Assembly (NCBI GenBank): GCA_964406475.1
Contig: CAYORS010000014.1
Span: 1-16,628, forward strand
Length of the DNA stretch: 16,628 nt
Origin: JAQBQZ01 sp964406475
GTDB taxonomy: Bacteria; Patescibacteriota; Minisyncoccia; Phycocordibacterales; CAIRYW01
Direction: 5' to 3'
The notes beneath the pieces were generated by a model. That model was given only the letters and a program-made list of their open reading frames with translations. It did no database searches and had not been told where the DNA came from. Every line of letters starts with the position of its first letter. The stretch's first letter is position 1. A program made the position numbers and the translations under genes. Shown here piece after piece: positions 1 through 4,825 of the stretch.

Positions 1-53
1 ACTGTAAATCTGTCGCCCTATGGGCTACGGGGGTTCAAATCCCTCCCTGCGCA
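1..53 (+). tRNA. tRNA-Tyr (GTA), 3' part only
   Basis: The 5' half lies outside the window. What remains reads as the end of an anticodon loop with GTA, a long variable arm with a GCCC/GGGC stem (15-25), a T-arm with stem 29-33/41-45 around the loop TTCAAAT (34-40), an acceptor 3' strand (46-52) and discriminator A53. The long variable arm together with anticodon GTA points to tyrosine. No CCA is encoded after A53. A structured non-coding element follows directly, and it carries both an inverted and a direct copy of pieces of this tRNA's 3' end. Confidence 0.9.
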
Positions 54-200
54 CAAAGTAAGCAGAGCAAGTGCTTGGAGCACTTGTGAGGAGGGATTTG
101 AAAACCTTTTGAGCCTAAAATTGATCCGCCAGCTGGCGGAGAAAATTTTAGCCAAAAGGTGTACTGACCCTGTAAGGGTCAAAACCTCCCTGATTGTGTG
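54..200 (+). repeat. tRNA-linked hairpin element 1 (behind tRNA-Tyr)
   Basis: No credible ORF. The parts in order are: hairpin H1, CAAGTGC (68-74), loop TTGGA, GCACTTG (80-86); an exact 13-nt reverse complement of the tRNA T-loop and T-stem 3' strand (90-102 against 34-46); long hairpin H2, 105-159, with CCTTTTG/CAAAAGG, GC/GC, TAAAATT/AATTTTA and CCGCC/GGCGG around AGCT; hairpin H3, GACCCT-GTA-AGGGTC (166-180); and an 8-nt direct copy of the tRNA 3' end, CCTCCCTG (185-192 against 42-49). GCAGAG just before H1 resembles the reverse complement of the acceptor start. The order matches the element behind tRNA-Trp. Whether it acts as RNA, as a mobile DNA or as an att-like scar cannot be decided here. 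Confidence 0.75.
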
Positions 201-212
201 TGCATAGAAGTC

Positions 213-240
213 TTGCAATACAGAAAAAGTATTGTAATAT
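213..240 (+). promoter_or_regulatory. Promoter of the 65-aa ORF
   Basis: TTGCAA (213-218), 16-nt spacer, TAATAT (235-240). The same TTGCAA plus 16-nt arrangement precedes rpmG. It lies inside a possible longer ORF that would start at 198, so it argues for the downstream start codon at 291. Confidence 0.5.
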
Positions 241-290
241 ATTCTACTGGTTACCTTGCACAGCGCAGGGTATTGTTATTCATAAACATT

Positions 291-488
291 ATGACAACGA
301 CAAGGAAAATTATAAAGCTCCATCCTGATTTTGATGCAACCCAAAAAAAACCCGATCCTGGCTTCATTGGGGTCAAAAGGCCTGGGCAAGTCAAAAAGGA
401 GAAAGGACAGCCAGGATGGAGAAGGTTGCGCACTGTGAGTGACCAAGACAAAGTTACCACCTCATCAGCAGTTACATCAACCTCCTAA
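291..488 (+). CDS. Small basic protein of unknown function, 65 aa
   Basis: I do not recognise the family. The protein starts MTTTRKIIKLHPDFDA and has a lysine/proline/glycine-rich middle with several basic clusters, then a Thr/Ser-rich tail. No membrane segment or cysteine motif is visible, so it is probably cytosolic and could bind nucleic acid, though that is only a guess from charge. The reading frame stays open upstream to an ATG at 198, but a promoter-like pair at 213-240 lies inside that extension, so the ATG at 291 was chosen. There is no Shine-Dalgarno sequence. A good intrinsic terminator follows 22 bases after the stop, so this looks like a one-gene transcription unit, which supports it being real. 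Confidence 0.55.
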   Translation: MTTTRKIIKLHPDFDATQKKPDPGFIGVKRPGQVKKEKGQPGWRRLRTVSDQDKVTTSSAVTSTS

Positions 489-509
489 AGCTTTTTCTTA
501 GATTTCAGA

Positions 510-534
510 CCAATCCCGCGTGGATTGGTTTTTT
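510..534 (+). terminator. Intrinsic terminator after the 65-aa gene
   Basis: Stem CCAATCC (510-516) with GGATTGG (522-528), loop CGCGT, then six T (529-534). Confidence 0.85.
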
Positions 535-536
535 AT

Positions 537-564
537 TTGCAAAAAAATAGTTTTAGGGTATAAT
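537..564 (+). promoter_or_regulatory. rpmG promoter
   Basis: TTGCAA (537-542), 16-nt spacer, perfect TATAAT (559-564). Transcription should start near 571, about 19 nt before the rpmG ATG. It directly follows the terminator of the upstream gene. Confidence 0.75.
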
Positions 565-589
565 GGGAGAACATTAAACAGAAACCTTT

Positions 590-745
590 ATGTCACAAGA
601 TAATCTTATATTAATTAGAAATAAAGAAACAGGAGAGGTATACCATACTCGAAAAAATCGTAAAGGTGTACAAAGAAAGATCGAGCTCAAGAAGTTCTCA
701 AAAAAACTTCGAAAGCATGTCACTTTTAAAGAAGTTAAAAAATAA
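590..745 (+). CDS. rpmG: 50S ribosomal protein L33 (bL33)
   Basis: A 51-aa basic protein of the large ribosomal subunit. It shows the family pattern: an N-terminal strand (LILIRNKETGEVYHT), then a basic stretch and the diagnostic ELKKFSKKLRKHVTFKEVK end, close to the usual LELKKYxPxLRKH...KE. The length fits the family (about 50-55 aa). The zinc-binding cysteines of some L33 proteins are absent, so it is a zinc-independent form. It has its own promoter (TATAAT at 559-564) and a strong terminator right after the stop, so it is transcribed alone, just ahead of tRNA-Trp. No Shine-Dalgarno sequence is seen before the ATG. Confidence 0.93.
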   Translation: MSQDNLILIRNKETGEVYHTRKNRKGVQRKIELKKFSKKLRKHVTFKEVKK

Positions 746-790
746 AAACAATAAGACCGTAAGGACAACCCTTACGGTCTTATTGTTTTT
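746..790 (+). terminator. Terminator of rpmG
   Basis: Long stem, AAACAATAAGACCGTAAGG (746-764) with the complementary strand 770-786, followed by a T run. The A-rich left arm makes it potentially bidirectional. It shares the core CCGTAAGG/CCTTACGG with hairpins at 4533-4561 and 4829-4858. Confidence 0.9.
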
Positions 791-821
791 GAAGGTTTTT
801 TTTGATAGTATAGGTTGTATT

Positions 822-892
822 GGGCGATTAGTTTAGTGGTAGAACAAAAGTCTCCAAAACTTTTGGCGGGGGTTCGATTCCTCCATCGCCCG
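822..892 (+). tRNA. tRNA-Trp (CCA)
   Basis: Complete 71-nt cloverleaf. Acceptor GGGCGAT (822-828) with ATCGCCC (885-891); D-arm GTTT...GAAC; anticodon loop CTCCAAA with anticodon CCA; variable TGGC; T-stem GGGGG/CCTCC with loop TTCGATT (873-879). Discriminator G892 is the usual tryptophan identity base. No CCA is encoded here: the next bases are CAG. However, a displaced copy of this 3' end with CCA occurs at 1033-1049. Confidence 0.95.
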
Positions 893-1049
893 CAGTTTGA
901 ACGCAGTGAAAGCTGTGGGCGATGGCAAGTGTGGGGCACTTGCGTGGAGGAATCGAAGCCCGATTGAGCAGATTTTGAGAGTGAAGCGAATCAAAATCTC
1001 CAATCGGGATACTGGTCATGTAATGACCGATATCCTCCATCGCCCGCCA
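893..1049 (+). repeat. tRNA-linked hairpin element 2 (behind tRNA-Trp)
   Basis: Same plan as the element behind tRNA-Tyr, better preserved. GGGCGATGG (917-925) is the reverse complement of the tRNA 3' end (883-891). H1 is CAAGTG-TGGGG-CACTTG (926-942). TGGAGGAATCGAA (945-957) is the exact reverse complement of T-loop plus T-stem (873-885). H2 is CCCGATTG/CAATCGGG with AGATTTTGA/TCAAAATCT (959-1008). H3 is GGTCAT-GTA-ATGACC (1014-1028). The 15-nt direct repeat TCCTCCATCGCCCGC (1033-1047) copies tRNA positions 879-893 and continues into CA, giving an encoded CCA. The two reverse-complement pieces can pair with the downstream copy, closing a helix around H2 and H3 with H1 bulged out. The open frame across it (897-1094) looks spurious. 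Confidence 0.8.
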
Positions 1050-1107
1050 GCAAGAGCTGTACGAGAGAGAGGGGTAGCTGTCTCGAGCAATTAACAAATA
1101 AAAAAGC

Positions 1108-1113
1108 TATAAT
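1108..1113 (+). promoter_or_regulatory. -10 box of the transporter-acetyltransferase gene
   Basis: TATAAT ends 12 nt before the ATG at 1126, implying a leader of about 5-6 nt. No convincing -35 box is visible. Confidence 0.5.
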
Positions 1114-1125
1114 CAAGAGAAAACA

Positions 1126-2514
1126 ATGTTAAAAAAACAAAATTCCTTTTGGTTAATAGTACTTGCAGGAACAGCATTCGGAGCATCAAGTGTTGCGGGA
1201 AGAGCTGGAGTGCTTGAGATGCCACCAATGACTTTTCTTTTGCTTAGATATGTTATTGCAGTATCTGTCTTCGCATTAATTTTCTTATTTTTTTACAAAC
1301 CCACTTTACCTAAAACAAAAATGGTCTGGTGGAACATGGTGGTTGTTGGACTGGGTTTAGGAACGAGTCAACTACTTTTTGCATATGCTTCCATCCATCT
1401 TTCTAGCGGAATAGTGAGTATGTTTGTTGCAATGACGCCAATTATTACAGCTATAATTGCTCCATATATTGCTTCGGAACACATTAACCGACGTACTTTT
1501 GCTGGTCTTGTTCTGGCTTTTACTGGAGTGCTTATAATTTTTCTTACAAAAACAAACGGATTGGATACTCCTACTATTAGTATGACAGTGTATGCGGTTG
1601 CTGCGGCAGGTGCGATCTTTAATGCATTGAATGGATTATATATGAGTCGAACTCTTAAAACTCAAGATGTGACCTTGGTTACGTTTATTCAAATGCTAAC
1701 TTGTGCAATTATTTTACTTCCACCAATTATTATATTCAATAAATTGGACATATCACATATTTCACATCGCGGATGGATTGCTATTGGATTCAGCGGTCTT
1801 GGAGGTTCAGTAGCTGGGTTCTGGTTCATTGCGTTTATTACCAAGTATTACGGTGCAACTAAGGCCGCAATGCAGACATATGTAGTTCCTGTTGCTGCAA
1901 CGTTGCTCGGATTCTTATTACTTAATGAGAAAATTACAGTTCCTTTTGTTGCTGCTCTGGTAGTAATATTAGTGGGATTATTTATTGCTACATATAAAAA
2001 ATCAATAGCAGAAAATATAGAAATTACAAATCTTAAGCCTGAAGAGTGGCAAGATTACAAAAAACTTCGATTGGAATCTTTACAAAATGAGCCTCAAGCT
2101 TTTGGTTCGTCATATGAAGATAATTTACAAAAACCAGATGAGTATTGGAAAATGAGGTTAGAAAATGTGTTTGCAAAAAAAGATTTTCTTTTGTTTGCTA
2201 AAAAGAATGGTGTATTAGTTGGAATGGTTGGTGCAATGATTGACGATAGTCATTTGTCTAACGCGGCTGTTATCTCTATGTATGTAAAAAAAGAAGCGAG
2301 AGGAAAGGGTGTGGCAAAAAAACTCATAGTAGATCTTTTAAATCAATTAAGACTGAATGGAATTCAAAAAGTTGAGCTAGCTGTGAATAAAGAACAAACC
2401 GCCGCAGTTCTTCTCTATAAGAAGTTGGGGTTCACTGTCTTCAAAGAAGAAGAAAGCATGATGGGCGATGGAAAGTATTATAAAGAACTCAGTATGGAGC
2501 TTGCGATAAAATAG
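1126..2514 (+). CDS. DMT/EamA-family transporter fused to a GNAT N-acetyltransferase
   Basis: 462 aa in two parts. Residues 1-290 are a drug/metabolite transporter with about ten hydrophobic segments and the two EamA repeats; the first has WLIVLAGTAFGASSVAGRAG near the start, and each repeat ends with a conserved proline helix (MTPIITAIIAP at 103-113; YVVPVAATLLGFLLLNEK at 252-269). Residues 297-462 are a GNAT domain that should be cytosolic, with the acetyl-CoA loop RGKGVA (392-397) after the strand VISMYVK, and a C-terminal YKKLGF motif (431-436). EamA proteins export small metabolites or amino acids and GNAT enzymes acetylate amines, so a couple that acetylates and exports one substrate is plausible, but this is inference. 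The frame is continuous with no stop at the junction. It sits beside the tRNA-Trp element and may be part of an accessory stretch. Confidence 0.9.
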   Translation: MLKKQNSFWLIVLAGTAFGASSVAGRAGVLEMPPMTFLLLRYVIAVSVFALIFLFFYKPTLPKTKMVWWNMVVVGLGLGTSQLLFAYASIHLSSGIVSMFVAMTPIITAIIAPYIASEHINRRTFAGLVLAFTGVLIIFLTKTNGLDTPTISMTVYAVAAAGAIFNALNGLYMSRTLKTQDVTLVTFIQMLTCAIILLPPIIIFNKLDISHISHRGWIAIGFSGLGGSVAGFWFIAFITKYYGATKAAMQTYVVPVAATLLGFLLLNEKITVPFVAALVVILVGLFIATYKKSIAENIEITNLKPEEWQDYKKLRLESLQNEPQAFGSSYEDNLQKPDEYWKMRLENVFAKKDFLLFAKKNGVLVGMVGAMIDDSHLSNAAVISMYVKKEARGKGVAKKLIVDLLNQLRLNGIQKVELAVNKEQTAAVLLYKKLGFTVFKEEESMMGDGKYYKELSMELAIK

Positions 2515-2697
2515 TAACAGTCAGCTGTAACTTTAATATCTCAATCTGTGTTACTTTTCGACCTGCACGAGTGAGGTCGATATGCTACACTTAAATCATT
2601 ACAAACCAATCTTGCAGGTCTTAACACGCTAGAGTTCCAGTGCGAAACGGTTCACCAAATATTTCGACCAATGAAAACTGTTATGGAACAAAGCATC
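2515..2697. other. Intergenic stretch, one hairpin, no gene seen
   Basis: No ORF with coding character. A 7-bp hairpin TCGACCT (2558-2564) / AGGTCGA (2574-2580) lies inside, without a T run. No terminator is obvious after the transporter fusion. Confidence 0.4.
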
Positions 2698-2725
2698 TTG
2701 TTAACTAGACTGAAATAAATAATAT
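2698..2725 (+). promoter_or_regulatory. Promoter of the 116-aa gene
   Basis: TTGTTA (2698-2703), 16-nt spacer, TAATAT (2720-2725). The -10 box ends 10 nt before the ATG at 2736, so the transcript would be almost leaderless. Confidence 0.5.
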
Positions 2726-2735
2726 ATAAAAACAA

Positions 2736-3086
2736 ATGTTTGTAATTAAAGAATCTGAAAAAACAAAAACCTTGATAGATTTAATAACGTTGTCTAGATC
2801 AATTGATGAAATCCTCCAAGACCTTTCAAAGTATTCCCCCGAAAGCTCTGAAGACCTGGTTAGGATTGATATAAAAGACATACACAGTGTACTAACACGT
2901 GCACTAAGTGGAAATGTAACGACAGGTGACCTCGAAAAATGGGCAAATGTAATTGAAGGAAATGAGAGCATTGCATTTGAAACTGAAAACTGTAAAGAAA
3001 TAATTTTTAATCTTGCAAATCCTGAGATTAATAGCCCTTTGAACCCAGAACTATATAGATATTTGTTGAAAAAATATTTTTTATAA
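2736..3086 (+). CDS. Hypothetical protein, 116 aa
   Basis: I do not recognise this with certainty. It is a soluble, acidic, mostly helical protein without signal peptide or membrane segment. The middle reads GDLEKWANVIEGNESIAFE (about residues 64-82) and the end ANPEINSPLNPELYRYLLKKYF. That layout recalls small bacterial proteins of about 100 aa sometimes annotated as immunity-like, but no toxin is next to it and I do not assign a function. The promoter-like pair 2698-2725 and the clean frame support a real gene. It lies in an accessory stretch between the transporter fusion and the Nudix fusion. Confidence 0.65.
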   Translation: MFVIKESEKTKTLIDLITLSRSIDEILQDLSKYSPESSEDLVRIDIKDIHSVLTRALSGNVTTGDLEKWANVIEGNESIAFETENCKEIIFNLANPEINSPLNPELYRYLLKKYFL

Positions 3087-3129
3087 AATGTTTTTATCTA
3101 GTATGGCGCAAGGTCGTACTTTTACCTAG

Positions 3130-3192
3130 CACAGTGTGACGCTGTGATACAATAAAACAGACAAATCAATTTTAAAAACGCCTCAGTATAAA
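3130..3192 (+). promoter_or_regulatory. Upstream region of the Nudix gene: imperfect palindrome and -10-like boxes
   Basis: CACAG (3130-3134) and CTGTG (3142-3146) form an imperfect 17-bp palindrome. TACAAT (3148-3153) follows directly, and TATAAA lies at 3187-3192, five bases before the ATG. The palindrome could be an operator next to a -10 box; this is weak evidence. Confidence 0.3.
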
Positions 3193-3197
3193 ACGTC

Positions 3198-3875
3198 ATG
3201 CCAATACAACTCACAAAAGAGAACGTAAAAAAAGTAATCTTAGAAGCATTTCAATATGTTCAAAAAGGAAGCGGACTTGGTGCAAGGGAATGTAGTGCAC
3301 AAGACGACTATGCACTACCTGAAGAAGTGGCAAAAGCGGCTCTGTTGGACACGGAAGAACACTGGTGGCAGTATCCAGAAGATTTGGTACAGAGTGGAAT
3401 ACTAGATTATTCTCTCATCTACAACAACGAAGATGGTGTGAAATTTCATCTCCCTGCTGTTATGACTGCTGAAATTGATAATCACGGAAACACTGCGGGA
3501 ATTTCTGTGTACAGGGTACTGTGTTATGCACATACAAGAAAAGTCTGGGAAATGCCTGGTGGTGGACGAGATGAGGGTGAGAGTTTTGAGGAGTGTATCA
3601 TAAGAGAGATTAAAGAGGAATCAAACATGAAAGTTCTTGAGCTGTTTCCGTTGGGTTACGAGACATTCACAAATACTCAAACAGGTGACACTAATTACAC
3701 GCTTCGTTATGCTGCAATCGTAGAGCCATACGGAGATTTTGTACAAGATACAGCGGATGGAGAAATCACTGAAATAAAGCTCGTTGATCCCGCTGATTAT
3801 AAACAGTATTTTGATTGGGGAGAGCGAGGAGATGTGCTTATGTTAAAAGCTAAGAAGTGCACTAGAGTCGCATAA
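3198..3875 (+). CDS. DUF6714-like domain fused to a Nudix hydrolase
   Basis: 225 aa. The C-terminal half (about 100-215) is a Nudix hydrolase: the Nudix box at 122-144 fits GX5EX7REXXEEXXX with G122, E128, R136, E137, E140 and E141, except that the usual glycine near the end is N143. The catalytic glutamates that bind the metal are present, so it should cleave a nucleoside diphosphate linked to another group; the substrate is unknown. The N-terminal part (about 5-90) has an AF...G.GL.A...DDYALP...A...DTEEHWWQYP...FHLPAVMT pattern that I associate with DUF6714, a family of unknown function; that match is from memory. It is followed after 20 bases by the 192-aa gene on the same strand, so they are probably co-transcribed. 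Confidence 0.85.
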   Translation: MPIQLTKENVKKVILEAFQYVQKGSGLGARECSAQDDYALPEEVAKAALLDTEEHWWQYPEDLVQSGILDYSLIYNNEDGVKFHLPAVMTAEIDNHGNTAGISVYRVLCYAHTRKVWEMPGGGRDEGESFEECIIREIKEESNMKVLELFPLGYETFTNTQTGDTNYTLRYAAIVEPYGDFVQDTADGEITEIKLVDPADYKQYFDWGERGDVLMLKAKKCTRVA

Positions 3876-3895
3876 AAATTATTGAGCAATCGAGT

Positions 3896-4474
3896 ATGAA
3901 ACCACGAAAAATATCACTACAATTCCATTGTCGACCAAATGAAGTACCTCATCTTTTTTCTGATCTGCTCCACGATTCTGCTGTTTGGGTGACAATAGAA
4001 AACAAAACAGTTGTTGAAGGAAAAATTCTGCTCAGCTACACATCTCTTACGCTCGAAGAAAGAGTAGATATTGCAAATTATGTGTCAAACGGGTCAGGTG
4101 TTAACCTCTACTTTACAATAGGGGAGCCTGCAATTAGGAAGACTGAAGAAGGTGGGGGTAATGCATTTGATTTTGCTATTAAAAACCCAAACTATCTTTT
4201 ACTTACAATTGGTACTGAAACTAAAAAAGATCTTGAAGAATCTTGGCTTACAACTATGACACAAGATAAAGCTATTTTTTCTAAATGGAATACCGTTGTT
4301 ACGTCGTGTAAGAAAATGATGCATTGTGGCGCAACTGCTGTCTCAACAAAGACTGGTGCAACAAGTGTGGACAAGAATCACTGGTACACAGACGGTGCAC
4401 TCGAGTTAAGTACACAAGGTGTACTTATGAAATCAACTGCACCTTTGGTAGTGTTTGATCTGCATAAATCTTAA
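3896..4474 (+). CDS. Hypothetical protein, 192 aa
   Basis: No family recognised. A soluble protein with mixed strand/helix character, no signal peptide and no membrane helix. It begins MKPRKISLQFHCRPNEVPHL and has a motif-like stretch SCKKMMHCGATAVSTKTGA (about 136-154) with two cysteines and a histidine, and a W.TDGALELS segment near the end. It starts 20 bases after the Nudix fusion stop and is followed by a terminator-like hairpin at 4533-4561, so the two genes probably share a transcript. A role linked to the Nudix partner is possible but unsupported. Confidence 0.7.
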   Translation: MKPRKISLQFHCRPNEVPHLFSDLLHDSAVWVTIENKTVVEGKILLSYTSLTLEERVDIANYVSNGSGVNLYFTIGEPAIRKTEEGGGNAFDFAIKNPNYLLLTIGTETKKDLEESWLTTMTQDKAIFSKWNTVVTSCKKMMHCGATAVSTKTGATSVDKNHWYTDGALELSTQGVLMKSTAPLVVFDLHKS

Positions 4475-4532
4475 TTAATCTATAATACTTTATGTGCCAA
4501 ATGTGCTAAACTTGTTCAAGTAAAAGTAAGAG

Positions 4533-4563
4533 AAAACCGCAAGGGTGACCCTTGCGGTTTTAA
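4533..4563. terminator. Bidirectional terminator-like hairpin
   Basis: AAAACCGCAAGGG (4533-4545), loop TGA, CCCTTGCGGTTTT (4549-4561): 13 bp. It lies between the 192-aa gene (plus) and the candidate ncRNA (minus), and A/T tracts on both sides let it work for either. Confidence 0.75.
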
Positions 4564-4790
4564 AAAAATAAAGAAGTCGCTCGGTCCTTTCATCCACACA
4601 GGATTAGCTTTGTATCAAGAGATTTCTCTCTCCTTAGTAAGGGTGATTCAAAGAATCCACGAATTGAAGTACGCAAACTAAGGTAGCGTTTTCTTCGTTT
4701 AGGTACAGTCAATGTGTTTATTGCTTGTTTTTAGAAACCAAACATCAATATGAGCTATTTCAAGCTTATATATGACAAAAGAACCGAGCT
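4562..4790 (-). ncRNA. Candidate structured ncRNA, about 230 nt, family unknown
   Basis: No ORF of note. The minus-strand transcript would begin and end with one closing helix: 4774-4789 pairs with 4579-4594 over 16 positions. Three of the pairs are G-U in minus-strand RNA but would be A-C mismatches in plus-strand RNA, so the helix picks the strand. Inside are CCTTAGT/ACTAAGG (4632-4638 / 4677-4683) enclosing GATTC/GAATC (4645-4649 / 4653-4657), and a hairpin AGAGA-GAAA-TCTCT on the minus strand (about 4619-4632). A promoter lies exactly upstream (TATAAT at 4800-4795), placing the start at the first base of the closing helix, and a T-rich tail (4578-4562) follows it. It lacks the signatures of tmRNA, RNase P RNA, SRP RNA or tRNA. 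6S-like is possible but the branched interior is a poor fit. Confidence 0.6.
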
Positions 4791-4794
4791 GGGT

Positions 4795-4825
4795 ATTATA
4801 TTATGTATTTACCCAAAAAAGTCAA
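4795..4825 (-). promoter_or_regulatory. Promoter of the candidate ncRNA, overlapping the miaA stop codon
   Basis: On the minus strand TTGACT (4825-4820) lies 16 nt before TAATAT (4803-4798), which overlaps a perfect TATAAT (4800-4795). The start site falls near 4789. The -35 box includes the TGA stop codon of miaA (4824-4822). Confidence 0.65.

Noticed and set aside
161..190. Hammerhead-like CTGA...AAAAC around H3 of the Tyr element
   Set aside because: The core CUGANGA and GAAA are incomplete, and the equivalent hairpin of the Trp element lacks them altogether.
198..290. Upstream extension of the 65-aa ORF to an ATG at 198
   Set aside because: A promoter-like TTGCAA/TAATAT pair lies inside it, and its first part overlaps the end of the Tyr element.
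897..1094. 65-aa ORF across the tRNA-Trp element
   Set aside because: It translates hairpins and tRNA copies and has no protein-like pattern; the structure explains the sequence better.
4588..4602. DnaA-box-like CATCCACACA, possible origin
   Set aside because: A single imperfect match with no cluster and no A/T-rich unwinding element; it lies in the ncRNA closing helix.
4680..4710. tmRNA-tag-like string AACGAAGAAAACGC on the minus strand
   Set aside because: The frame does not end in a LAA-type tag and no tRNA-like 3' end or CCA is present in the RNA.
4600..4725. Minus-strand reading TVPKRRK resembling the start of ribosomal protein L32
   Set aside because: Only a few residues match, there is no ATG, and the rest has no L32 pattern or zinc cysteines.
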